DNA from: a bacterium
GTDB lineage: Bacteria > Chloroflexota > Dormibacteria > UBA8260 > Bog-877
DNA length: 21,115 nt
Direction of reading: 5' to 3'
NCBI GenBank assembly: GCA_021791455.1
Contig: JAJYWM010000111.1
Span: 1-21,115, forward strand
Below are positions 1 through 6,741 of this stretch, in pieces; position 1 is the stretch's first letter; each line of letters begins with the position of its first letter. Below the pieces are notes generated by a model. The model had not been told where the DNA came from and did not search any database. It saw only the letters and a program-made list of their open reading frames with translations. Made by a program: the position numbers and the translations under genes.

Positions 1-320
1 TCGGCCACGGCCTGGTCCGCTCCTCTGGAGTGCAGATAGGCGGAGTGAGCCTGGATGAAGACCGGCGGGAAAGGAGGGGAAGCCCCAATCGCCACCTCGA
101 TGTTGGGAGAACTGGCCCAGAACGGGTAGCTCCTCCAGCCGTGGGGACGCAGGGCCACCGAGAGGGACTGCTCCCCCCAGGTGACCACCTGGAGCTCCTT
201 GGTACGCCGAGACTCCTCCTTGAGCGCTTCGAGGAACACCAGCAGCCCTCCCTGGAGCTCCCCCCGGACCGAGCAGTGGAGCGTGTCCACCCCAGCGCTC
301 AGAATCTTGAGCTCTCCCAT
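1..320 (-). CDS. Possible AICE/plasmid replication initiator, N-terminal part (runs off left edge)
   Basis: An open frame reads from an ATG at 320 to the window edge, giving about 106 residues without a stop. Its start overlaps the stop of the translocase gene by one base (TAATG), so the two are translationally coupled. The protein begins MGELKILSAGVDTLHCSV and later has HGWRSYPFWASSPNIEVAI and PPFPPVFIQAHSAYLHSRG. I recall similar 'VDTL..SVRG / HGWR.Y.FW..S / FPPV.vQ.HSAYLH' patterns in actinobacterial plasmid and integrative-element proteins annotated as replication initiators, but no catalytic motif falls in the visible part. Position supports the idea: in AICEs the replication gene sits close to traSA. 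Coding is well supported by coupling and by the continuous frame; the replication role is inference. It could also be another conserved transfer protein. Confidence 0.6.
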   Translation of the reverse strand, partial: MGELKILSAGVDTLHCSVRGELQGGLLVFLEALKEESRRTKELQVVTWGEQSLSVALRPHGWRSYPFWASSPNIEVAIGASPPFPPVFIQAHSAYLHSRGADQAVA

Positions 321-1687
321 TACGATAGATCCGAGAGCTCGTCTGAAGTGAAGGGCGTATTTTGCCACCACTGTGTGACAGGGCCAGTGGTGGGTGAGAC
401 GCTCCTCGAACCCCACCTCGCCAGCAGCAGTTGGCGGCTCTCCTCCAGCGAGCAGTCGACCGCCTGGAACTCCTCCACGGTCTCGTGCGCGAAGAGCGCC
501 CGTCCCGGGTGCGGCGGCAGCAGAGAGGCTCTGTCGCTGTCGAGCAGGATGAAGCTGTTGACGGCGGCTCTGACCCGGAAGGCCACCGTACCGTCGAGGT
601 TGGCCTTCAGCTGCCCCGGCACCGCCTCGGCATCCGGGCGCTGGGTGCAGCAGACGAGGTGGATGTCCACCGACCTCCCCAGCCTGGCGATCTCACAGAG
701 CCGCCCCGTTGCCGCCTGTTGGGCGGCACGGGCGGCCCGGTCGTCGCCGAGGTCGCGGACGGTCAGCTCGGCCACCTCGTCCACCACGACCAGGATCCGC
801 GGCCAGCTGGCTGGGGCAGCTGAGTCCCCCACCTCCACCGCGCGCCTCACCACGGTGAGCCGCCGGTCGAGGTCCTCCCGGACCAGGCTCAGGGTCTCCG
901 CGGCTGCCGCCACGGTGTCCGCCACCGGGTAGAGGGAGTGGGGCAGGTAGCTGAAGTGGGCGAGCTCGACTCCGCCCTTGAGGTCGATGAGGGCAAGCCG
1001 GAGTCGCTCGGGTGGGTGTTCGCAGCAGAGGAAGGTCAATGCCTGGCGCAGGAAGACGCTCTTCCCCCCTCCGGTCATCCCACCCACCAGCAGATGCGGG
1101 CAGGAGTCCAGGTCAACGAAGAGGGCACCACGTCGGCCCCTGCCCAACCCGATTAGGCAGCGCCCATGGGGCCGAGGCCCGGAGTAGAAGGTGCGGTAGG
1201 GGGCCTCGTCTGGGATACGGTGCCGGAGCACCTCAGTCACCAGGGAGCCCGGCTCCTCCCAGCACCGCAGCGCGCAGTCGCACCTCGCCTCGAGCGAAGC
1301 TTGCCGGACCAGGACGTCGGTCAGGGTCACACCCGGGGGCATCTTCCAGCGCAGGGTGACGTTGCGACCGACCCACTGGCCTCTGAACCTGGCTCGGGGC
1401 AGGACGAGCCTGCCCCTGCCGTCCCGGCCCACCAGCCCGGACTCCGCCATGGCCCGCCGCAGCCTGGCCGCAACCGACCAGTGCCGCCGGTGCAGGGTGA
1501 GAATTAGGACGATGACCGTGACCGCCACGGTCGCGATGTCGGCCGGCACCGGCCTCCAGCCCAGAGCGCCAGTGACGTATGGGGTCCCCAGGAACGCCCA
1601 AAGCGCCGGCTCACGCACCACCGAGAGCAGAATCCGCACCGGGTCCCACCACTCCCTTCCCTCGGTCGTGTAGCGAGCGCCCATCAC
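320..1687 (-). CDS. FtsK/SpoIIIE-type DNA translocase, TraSA-like conjugative transfer protein
   Basis: 455 residues. A hydrophobic N-terminal part (about residues 25-66) should hold two membrane helices. A linker of about 130 residues follows, then an FtsK-type ATPase with Walker A GGMTGGGKS (202-210) and Walker B ILVVVDE (298-304), and a later CTQRP sensor-like motif. It is much shorter than chromosomal FtsK (700-1300 residues) and lacks the gamma domain. This matches TraSA/TraB-like translocases, which move double-stranded DNA between mycelial or cell partners in actinobacterial conjugation. The start is GTG at 1687, whose GTGA overlaps the upstream stop; the adjacent ATG at 1684 is equally possible. 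It lies fourth in an operon with ssb and a small membrane protein, under a GntR regulator, which is the expected AICE transfer context. The family is clear; the conjugative role is inferred from size and neighbours. Confidence 0.88.
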   Translation of the reverse strand: MMGARYTTEGREWWDPVRILLSVVREPALWAFLGTPYVTGALGWRPVPADIATVAVTVIVLILTLHRRHWSVAARLRRAMAESGLVGRDGRGRLVLPRARFRGQWVGRNVTLRWKMPPGVTLTDVLVRQASLEARCDCALRCWEEPGSLVTEVLRHRIPDEAPYRTFYSGPRPHGRCLIGLGRGRRGALFVDLDSCPHLLVGGMTGGGKSVFLRQALTFLCCEHPPERLRLALIDLKGGVELAHFSYLPHSLYPVADTVAAAAETLSLVREDLDRRLTVVRRAVEVGDSAAPASWPRILVVVDEVAELTVRDLGDDRAARAAQQAATGRLCEIARLGRSVDIHLVCCTQRPDAEAVPGQLKANLDGTVAFRVRAAVNSFILLDSDRASLLPPHPGRALFAHETVEEFQAVDCSLEESRQLLLARWGSRSVSPTTGPVTQWWQNTPFTSDELSDLS

Positions 1688-1929
1688 TCGGCCACCTGCG
1701 CCGGAGTCGGGGTCGGTGCGACAGCTCCGGAGGGTTGAGCGGTGCCCGAGGCAAGGCCGGTGACCAGCCAGAGGATGAACAAGACGATGAGGAGGAGGCA
1801 GCCCAGGCGGGCTCCTCCCCTGCTCCAGTTGAGCACGCTCCTCACGATGAGGATCACGCCAAGGCCGGTCAGGAGGAGCAGAGCCGCCCCCACCACGGTG
1901 GTGAGGACGGCTGCCACCAGCCCGGTCAT
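1684..1929 (-). CDS. Small two-helix membrane protein of the transfer operon
   Basis: 81 residues with two hydrophobic segments: about 4-30 (LVAAVLTTVVGAALLLLTGL and on) and about 42-60 (LGCLLLIVLFILWLVTGLA), joined by a short basic loop (RSVLNWSRGGAR). The tail is Pro/Thr/Ala-rich. The basic loop suggests both ends face outward, or a hairpin with a cytoplasmic loop. The ATG at 1929 overlaps the ssb stop by four bases (ATGA), and its own stop overlaps the translocase start by four bases, so it is translated as part of that unit. I do not recognise the family. Small membrane proteins of the Spd (spread) type commonly accompany tra genes in actinobacterial plasmids, and that is the likeliest role. 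Coding is secure; function is inference. Confidence 0.78.
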   Translation of the reverse strand: MTGLVAAVLTTVVGAALLLLTGLGVILIVRSVLNWSRGGARLGCLLLIVLFILWLVTGLASGTAQPSGAVAPTPTPAQVAE

Positions 1930-2288
1930 CTGCCCTTGGCTCTGGGCTCCTCAGCCTCCTGGGCCCTAGGAGCCGAGAGGTAGGTGATGGACTCCGCGAC
2001 CACCGTCAGCCGCAGCTGCCCACCCTTCTCCTTGCCGTCGGGATTGTAGAAGGTGCCCCGGAGCCGTCCGGAGACGGCAACCCGGGACCCCTTGCCGTTG
2101 AAGCGGACCAGGTTCCTGGCCTGGACTCCCCAGGTCTCGACCCGGATCCAATCCGGAGCCTGGTCCTTGGTCCGCCTTCTCACCGCGCAGAGGAAACTCG
2201 CCTTGGTCTGAGGACCATGCGCCGAGGACGGAAACTCCTCCAGCTTGACCTGAGATGCCACCACCCCGATGAGCTCCACGTGGTTCAT
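1926..2288 (-). CDS. ssb: Single-stranded DNA-binding protein (SSB, OB fold), element-encoded
   Basis: 120 residues. It opens MNHVELIGVVASQVKLEEF, matching the first OB-fold strand of SSBs (N.v.LiGrl...). It continues through the core with WIRVETWGVQARNLVRFNGKGSRVAVSGRLRG, matching the usual W-v...WG..Ae....l.KGs.v.V.G.L..  pattern. The C-terminus (EEPRAKGR) lacks the acidic DDDIPF-type tail that housekeeping SSBs use to recruit partners, and the protein is shorter than the usual 150-180 residues. This suggests a specialised SSB coating single-stranded DNA during element replication. It starts at ATG 2288, overlapping the preceding gene by four bases (ATGA), and overlaps the following membrane protein likewise. 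The ssb-traSA neighbourhood fits an integrative conjugative element. Confidence 0.88.
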   Translation of the reverse strand: MNHVELIGVVASQVKLEEFPSSAHGPQTKASFLCAVRRRTKDQAPDWIRVETWGVQARNLVRFNGKGSRVAVSGRLRGTFYNPDGKEKGGQLRLTVVAESITYLSAPRAQEAEEPRAKGR

Positions 2289-2464
2289 CGCTCATCCTGC
2301 AGCTCGGCAACCTGCTCGAGCTTCTGGTCCAGCCGGCGCTGCCTCTCCTCCTCCAGCAGCTCGGGGAGCACTGCCCAGACCGAGAAGTGGCAATCCCCGC
2401 CCTGCCGCCTGCCCCGGTCCCTCCCCTCTCTTCCGTCTTCCTGTGGTCGCCTGTGGTCAGCCAT
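2285..2464 (-). CDS. 59-aa charged hypothetical protein, first gene of the transfer operon
   Basis: A short frame starts at ATG 2464, preceded by a perfect Shine-Dalgarno (AGGAGGT, five bases before the ATG). It ends in a TGA that overlaps the ssb ATG. The N-terminal third is Arg/Gly/Asp-rich (EDGREGRDRGRR); the second half, WAVLPELLEEERQRRLDQKL onward, is a strongly amphipathic helix likely to dimerise. The open frame continues upstream of 2464, but that stretch contains the promoter and operator and has no ribosome site, so I start at 2464. No family recognised. Position and charge would suit a small DNA-binding or accessory transfer/replication protein, but that is a guess. The ribosome site and stop-start overlap make coding likely. 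Confidence 0.65.
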   Translation of the reverse strand: MADHRRPQEDGREGRDRGRRQGGDCHFSVWAVLPELLEEERQRRLDQKLEQVAELQDER

Positions 2465-2493
2465 GCCGCACCTCCTGTGTCCTGGCACTGCAA

Positions 2494-2509
2494 CGTGCCA
2501 TGTGGTACG
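2494..2509. promoter_or_regulatory. Palindromic operator at the transfer-operon promoter
   Basis: On the minus strand the site reads CGTACCA-CA-TGGCACG: two 7-base arms, inverted, one mismatch, two-base centre. It begins four bases after the -10 box, so it covers the expected transcription start. Binding here would block the operon. The natural candidate repressor is the GntR/HutC protein encoded directly upstream (2653-3438), as KorSA-type regulators act on transfer promoters; this pairing is inferred. Confidence 0.6.
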
Positions 2510-2513
2510 GTCC

Positions 2514-2541
2514 ATCCTAGCACGACCACTGGGCTTGTCAA
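2514..2541 (-). promoter_or_regulatory. Promoter of the ssb-tra operon
   Basis: On the minus strand: -35 TTGACA (2536-2541), 16-base spacer, -10 TAGGAT (2514-2519). The -35 is a perfect consensus. The start site would fall around 2507, giving a leader of about 45 bases to the ATG at 2464. Confidence 0.75.
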
Positions 2542-2652
2542 GGGGGGGCGTGAAATCGCGGCTCGAGGAGATCAGGGAGGGCGAGCTGGCACTTGCGACC
2601 GCCGCAGCGGCGCTCAAGAGGCTGTGTCGCCGGCCCCGGTGAAGGCTGCGAA

Positions 2653-3438
2653 CTAGAGGTGGAGCGGGATCCGGGGGAACACCAGCGTGGTCAGGTCGGC
2701 CGGCAGGTGCGATTCGATAACAGCCACCACCAGATCGTCCTGCTTCATCACCCGGTACAGCTGCAGCACCGGCACCCCGTCCGGGATGGCCAGCACCTGC
2801 TTGATGTTCGGTGTCGGCATGGAGGCTTCCACCACGTCCTCCCCCTCCGCGGCCGGCACCCCCTTGATGGCCAGCACATCAGGGAGCCAGTAGCCGTCAA
2901 GGTCCTCCTGGGTCAGCCCCATCTCCTTCTCCACCCTGGGATGGAGCCATGCCCGGCACAGAGATGGAGCTCCCTGGGAGTCGAGTCCCGTCGCCTCCTG
3001 CACCAGCACCTCGGTTCCGTCCTCGACTTGGAGCAGCTCCGAGATCCAAGGAGTTGTCTTCATCCGCCTCTCCGCGCTCTCCAGGATCGCCGAGAGCCGG
3101 AACGACCGAGCGGGGGCTCCCTCCTCGGGCTCCTGCCTGGGTGGGGCGGGGCGCATCATCCCCACCTTGGTCGCGTCCACCCGCTGCCGGTCGGCCTTGG
3201 GATCTCGCACGAAGCTGCCCGCGCCGTGCTCGGCCACCACCATCCCCTCCTGCTTCAGGGCCCCGATGGCGCTCCTAACCGTGGTCCTGGTCACCTGGTA
3301 GCGGGCCATGAGCTTGCGCTCCGAAGGGAACGCCACCCCCGCGGGCAGCCTCCCCTCCTCGATGTCCCGGCGCAGGACGTCGGCCAGCTGCTGGTACAGC
3401 GGCACCGGGCTCTCACGGTCCAGGGTCGGTCTCACCAC
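2653..3438 (-). CDS. GntR/HutC-family transcriptional regulator (KorSA-like)
   Basis: 261 residues. The N-terminal winged helix-turn-helix spans about residues 8-75: PLYQQLADVLRRDIEEGRL, then G..FPSERKLMARYQVTRTTVR and GMVVAEHGAGSFVRD, the classic GntR signature. The rest, about 90-255, is a UTRA ligand-binding domain of the HutC subfamily, ending VAVIESHLPADLTTLVFPR. It starts at GTG 3438 (or the adjacent GTG at 3435). A TAGACT -10-like box at 3445-3450 lies six bases before the GTG, suggesting a leaderless message; no good -35 is visible. The gene sits immediately upstream of the ssb-tra operon, in the same direction but with a separate promoter between them. In pSAM2-type elements a GntR repressor of this kind holds transfer and replication genes off; I infer the same here and propose the palindrome at 2494-2509 as its target. 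Confidence 0.9.
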   Translation of the reverse strand: MVRPTLDRESPVPLYQQLADVLRRDIEEGRLPAGVAFPSERKLMARYQVTRTTVRSAIGALKQEGMVVAEHGAGSFVRDPKADRQRVDATKVGMMRPAPPRQEPEEGAPARSFRLSAILESAERRMKTTPWISELLQVEDGTEVLVQEATGLDSQGAPSLCRAWLHPRVEKEMGLTQEDLDGYWLPDVLAIKGVPAAEGEDVVEASMPTPNIKQVLAIPDGVPVLQLYRVMKQDDLVVAVIESHLPADLTTLVFPRIPLHL

Positions 3439-3564
3439 CGCTACAGTCTACCTGGTGCGGACCAAAGTTGCCACCCTGCGGAAACAGTGCAGAATCCCTG
3501 CGGAATCCCGACAGAGACCGTGCGCCTCCAGTGCGGTGCCTGAGCGATCCCCCAGCGGCCGACC

Positions 3565-3600
3565 AAAGCTATTGAGCTTTTCCTGCGACCGGACTAATCT
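3565..3600 (+). promoter_or_regulatory. Promoter with overlapping palindrome for the AbrB-like gene (leaderless)
   Basis: A -35-like TTGAGC (3573-3578), 16-base spacer and -10 TAATCT (3595-3600) end six bases before the ATG at 3607, so transcription should begin at or next to the start codon. A perfect inverted repeat AAAGCT-ATTG-AGCTTT (3565-3580) overlaps the -35. AbrB-type antitoxins usually repress their own promoters, so this is the likely self-binding site. Confidence 0.5.
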
Positions 3601-3606
3601 GCGCCC

Positions 3607-3930
3607 ATGAGAATCACAGTCAACGACGACAGCGACCTGGTGATCCCCAGCGACTCCATCCCTGGCTTCTCCGCCAAGCCCGGCGATCAGTTTGAGCTGG
3701 CCCCCGACCCAGACGGTTCCGCTTGGATCCTGACCCGAGTGACCGACAAGGGCTCCGTCTACGGCGCCCTCGGCACCGGCAGGTCCACCGACGAGATCAT
3801 GGAGGAGCTCAGGGGGCCGGTCGACACCGTCGGCGAAGAGGAGTCCGGGTATGGCGCTCTCGGTACGGGCACCTCCACCGACGAGGTCATGGAGAGGCTC
3901 AGAGGACCGGTCGACACCGTAGGCGACTGA
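3607..3930 (+). CDS. AbrB/MazE-like antitoxin-type protein with duplicated C-terminal tail
   Basis: 107 residues. The N-terminal half (1-48) reads MRITVNDDSDLVIPSDSIPG then FSAKPGDQFELAPDPDGSAWILTRV, the swapped-hairpin AbrB pattern (r.Tv....r.viP..i....l..GD.v.v). The tail carries two near-identical 30-residue units beginning at Tyr52 and Tyr82: YGALGTG.STDE(I/V)ME.LRGPVDTVG. The segment GTG.STDEIM..LRG closely resembles the C-terminal toxin-binding peptide of AbrB antitoxins paired with PIN toxins, which normally carry one copy. No toxin gene follows; the next genes are on the other strand. Translation is probably leaderless. It may be an orphan antitoxin that neutralises toxins elsewhere, a regulator of the element next door, or a tandem-tail variant. 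Family assignment is good; function is inference. Confidence 0.72.
   Translation: MRITVNDDSDLVIPSDSIPGFSAKPGDQFELAPDPDGSAWILTRVTDKGSVYGALGTGRSTDEIMEELRGPVDTVGEEESGYGALGTGTSTDEVMERLRGPVDTVGD
3760..3927 (+). repeat. 90-bp in-frame tandem duplication inside the antitoxin-like gene
   Basis: The unit starting at 3760 (TAC GGC GCC CTC GGC) recurs at 3850 (TAT GGC GCT CTC GGT). Period is 90 bp or 30 codons; the second unit is about 78 bp before the stop. Many differences are at third codon positions, suggesting the duplication is old and both units are under protein-level selection. Confidence 0.85.
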
Positions 3931-4011
3931 ACCCCTTTCCCCTCCCTGCTGCTACTAACTCCTCCTTCTCTCCCAAATGGGCCCCACTTGCGCCATCACG
4001 GTGGTCCCCGT

Positions 4012-4371
4012 TTACCTCGACATTCGCGCCAGCAGTCGCTTGACGTTTTGGTCGATCCCCAGCCGCTGCCAGAGCCGGTCCAGGATCCAGGCTCCACCTG
4101 AGGGACGACAATCGATCACCTCCGCCTCGCCGGCGATGCTGGCGACCACGGCGTCTCCAGAGTCCAGGAACCGACTGATGCTGCGCACCAGTCGCGCCAG
4201 CCGCTCACGCTCGACACCGTCCGCTCGATCAAAGCTGTGGATGATCTCGGCTGTCGACGTCTCGGTTACGGGGTTGCGCCGGTTGTGAGTCATTTGGAAA
4301 TAGCTGACTGACTGACCATGTCGATCGGTGGCACTCGTCTCGGACAGATAAACTACCCACGCCTCTAGCGG
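4012..4371 (-). pseudogene. IS1634-like transposase, N-terminal fragment
   Basis: The readable frame begins after a stop at 4372-4374 and runs to a stop at 4012 (about 119 codons; an internal ATG lies at 4293). It contains YLSETSATDRHGQSVSYFQM, then IIHSFDRADGVERERLARL and SRPSGG..ILDRLWQRLGI equivalents (here CRPSGGAWILDRLWQRLGI). These are the N-terminal landmarks of IS1634-type transposases, which normally run to about 500-570 residues, with the DDE catalytic core downstream. Only the first fifth is present, no catalytic residues remain, and no clear start codon opens the frame. It is an inactive stub, marking past insertion between the AICE-like core and the CBASS operon. Confidence 0.72.
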
Positions 4372-4597
4372 TCACGTGGGTTCTGCACAAGGGTTTATGC
4401 CATCACGTCTGGGCCTACACGTTTCGCCTGGCCCAACCTCCTCTTGAGGTCAGCACAGGATCTCTGGAATACCTCAGCTCCGATTTGCTGCAAAACCCCG
4501 GTCACAGTGCTCGAGCCTTCCAATCACTGGAACTGTTCACTGCAGCCTTCGGTCCATCGAAGCGCTCACATCAGCTGGACATTCCAATTCGCTTCCC

Positions 4598-5125
4598 TCA
4601 GGGTGGACAGTACCGATCTGATAGGTGCGCAGTGATGAAAGCCGCCTCCCGAAGCTGGCGCAGGAGAGAGTCCCATACATAGGCCTTGGCCCGTGGAGCC
4701 GCCGCAACGCCTCGATACGGCCTCGGGCGTCCGACACCAACCACCACAAGAGTCGGACACGAAAGCCGAACTGCAGGGTCGTCAGCAATAGCCATCGCGG
4801 TCAGCGAGTCGGTAGCGCTAGGATTCGGACCTCCACCAGGGTGTGAGTGCCAACTCCCAAGAAAGCGATAGCGCCCTTCACTGGCAACATGAACCGTCTT
4901 CATCAACTCTTGAGTGTACCCAGAGTCTGCCGAAAGAGTAGAGGGAGTCCTGACCGCGGCTGGACCCGGGCCAAACGCACATGCAACCACGACGCCCACA
5001 CGGTCGGACCAGCCGAACAACGAGCCACCAGTCTCAAGATGCGGACTCTTCGCCGATGCGTTCACGATGAATTGCAACGCCCTAACATCGATCCACACCG
5101 TCTTTGCTAGCTGTGATAGGGGCAC
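4598..5125 (-). CDS. cap3: Cap3: JAB/JAMM-family isopeptidase of type II CBASS
   Basis: 175 residues with a complete JAMM zinc-protease signature: Glu31 in LETGGSLFGW, then HSHPGGGPNPSATD with His93, His95, Ser103 and Asp106 at the canonical H-x-H-x7-S-x2-D spacing. In type II CBASS, Cap3 is a deubiquitinase-like protease that cleaves the CD-NTase from the targets to which Cap2 conjugates it, keeping the system in check. The GTG at 5125 overlaps the end of cap2 by 19 bases. A second in-frame GTG (codon 10, 5098) lies after the cap2 stop and is possible, but removes only nine residues ahead of the fold. It is the last gene of the four-gene operon; no strong terminator hairpin is visible after it. 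Family certain; role follows from the operon. Confidence 0.92.
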   Translation of the reverse strand: MPLSQLAKTVWIDVRALQFIVNASAKSPHLETGGSLFGWSDRVGVVVACAFGPGPAAVRTPSTLSADSGYTQELMKTVHVASEGRYRFLGSWHSHPGGGPNPSATDSLTAMAIADDPAVRLSCPTLVVVGVGRPRPYRGVAAAPRAKAYVWDSLLRQLREAAFITAHLSDRYCPP

Positions 5126-6741
5126 TCGGCGCTACGGTCCAGCAAACCTGATTGCCAGTGTTCAGTGCTCCGAAAGCTCACGACAGCCCAATCGTAACCA
5201 AGCGTCGGATAGCCCGCTTCGCCGCATTCGGCTACTGCCATCCTTGCTGCTACGGCAGCTAGCTCACTACATTCGAAGCCAGCTCCAAAGAAGGTCGGTT
5301 GCGCGCAGCCAATGGGAGTGACCCCGCTAGATGGTCCCGATGGTGGAGTTGGCAGGCGGTCGGCCTCTTGCTCAAGTTGAAAGCAGTACGCGCATGCGCC
5401 ACCAGGACGCCCGACGACAACCTCACCTCCATAGGCCGATGGCGTCAAGTCGGCCACCAAGACGGGCCGGCTTAACTCCTGGCCCGTTCGAGACAAAAGC
5501 CGTGTAATCTCACCTGACCCAGTGGCATCAATTGTGAAGTCCGTTGTGGCCACTAGCGCGCGCAACTTCCTGGGAAGCATACTTCCGCCGACACTCTTGG
5601 TGCAGGCGACGACCTCTGTAAAGACATTGATCCTGCGGCAGTGATCCACCAGCGCTTCGGCCTTGTTCGCGCCAGCATACAGAAGAGGCAGGACATGACG
5701 AACAGAGTTATTGACATCGTAGATGTCATGATCGACGACCGTCAGGTGGCCGATTCCAGCCTTCACAAGTTCGACCGCGATCGCGCTCCCCAGTGACCCT
5801 GCCCCGATCAACAGCCCCGACCGTTTGTGCAGCCCGGCCATCTCTGGAAGTCTGCGGTCTCGTTCAAGACGGTTAAACGCTTGAGCTTGGAACCGCTGGT
5901 AGGTTCGTGGCTGACCAGATCCGCGAAGGAAAATCCAATTCCGGCGCTGCTGATCCCGCTGTGGCCCTTCCTCCATGAAGGTCACTCCAAGCCAGCGCGG
6001 CGTTCTCGGATGCCGCAGGGTGGTCCGGCCTCCATCCCGGGACAAAGGCTGCCTAGGAATCCACGCGAGTTGCGCCAGGTATTCGTCCGTCTCAGTCCCG
6101 CTCAACGACTCCGAGCACGCGGCCCACTTCCCATCCTCGATGCCATCCTGACTGAAGGCGGTGCGAACCTCTGCACCCGCGGTGCCGAGGCCTGTTACCT
6201 CAATGAGGAGCGCCGCAGCTCTGCCGCGGATCGTCCCAATCCGCAGCGAGCCGCAGCTCACAGAGAGCTCGGGCGTCCAAAATGGATCCGGGACCAACAT
6301 GACCCTTGTCGCACGTTCACCGAGGTACGCACTAATCGGTTCGGGCATTTCTGCTTCTGACGCGTGAACCAGTGCGGCATCGCCCTGCTCATTGGCCGTA
6401 AGTAGATCTGTCAACCGCACAAGCAGGCTGGCTCCGGACTCCCATGGACGCCAGTTCCCCTGTTCGCTTCCCAGGCAGAAGTTGAGACTCCGCGGATGTT
6501 GGTGCCGGCTCATCGGTGGGGAAGGACCGAATACCGTGGGATGCACTTCAGGGAACTCCCTGGGGTAGCGCAGTCGGACTGGCACGGACCTATCGCCTAT
6601 AGCGAGGTCAATCACGAACACCAGTTGACCGTCTTCCATTTCCTCGCGGACAGTGAATCCGTGTCGAAGAAACTGGTCCTTCTCCCACTCCAGGCGCTGG
6701 GGATAGCGCTCGTGCCATGGGGCGACGTCCGTCTCAGGCAT
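5107..6741 (-). CDS. cap2: Cap2: E2-E1 fusion conjugating enzyme of type II CBASS
   Basis: 544 residues from ATG 6741. The N-terminal E2-like domain (about 1-150) has YPREFPEVHPTVFGPSPP and then SLNFCLGSEQGNW; Cys89 in NFCLG is the likely E2 catalytic cysteine. The C-terminal ThiF/E1 adenylation domain begins near 305 with the nucleotide loop GAGSLGSA (313-320) and VVDHDIYDVNNSVRHVL. It has CAYC at 450-453 and GCAQPTFFGAGFECSE, where Cys479 is a candidate E1 catalytic cysteine. In type II CBASS this enzyme adenylates the CD-NTase C-terminus and attaches it to cellular partners, priming second-messenger synthesis. The start overlaps the cyclase stop by eight bases (ATGCCTGA). The frame is open further upstream and a GTG at 6750 is an alternative; 6741 fits best because the E2 homology begins there. 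It lies between the cyclase and Cap3, as in known systems. Confidence 0.93.
   Translation of the reverse strand: MPETDVAPWHERYPQRLEWEKDQFLRHGFTVREEMEDGQLVFVIDLAIGDRSVPVRLRYPREFPEVHPTVFGPSPPMSRHQHPRSLNFCLGSEQGNWRPWESGASLLVRLTDLLTANEQGDAALVHASEAEMPEPISAYLGERATRVMLVPDPFWTPELSVSCGSLRIGTIRGRAAALLIEVTGLGTAGAEVRTAFSQDGIEDGKWAACSESLSGTETDEYLAQLAWIPRQPLSRDGGRTTLRHPRTPRWLGVTFMEEGPQRDQQRRNWIFLRGSGQPRTYQRFQAQAFNRLERDRRLPEMAGLHKRSGLLIGAGSLGSAIAVELVKAGIGHLTVVDHDIYDVNNSVRHVLPLLYAGANKAEALVDHCRRINVFTEVVACTKSVGGSMLPRKLRALVATTDFTIDATGSGEITRLLSRTGQELSRPVLVADLTPSAYGGEVVVGRPGGACAYCFQLEQEADRLPTPPSGPSSGVTPIGCAQPTFFGAGFECSELAAVAARMAVAECGEAGYPTLGYDWAVVSFRSTEHWQSGLLDRSAECPYHS

Noticed and set aside
2465..2617. Upstream extension of the 59-aa gene's reading frame to an ATG at 2617
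   Set aside because: The extension runs through the TTGACA-16-TAGGAT promoter and the operator, while an AGGAGGT ribosome site stands directly before ATG 2464.
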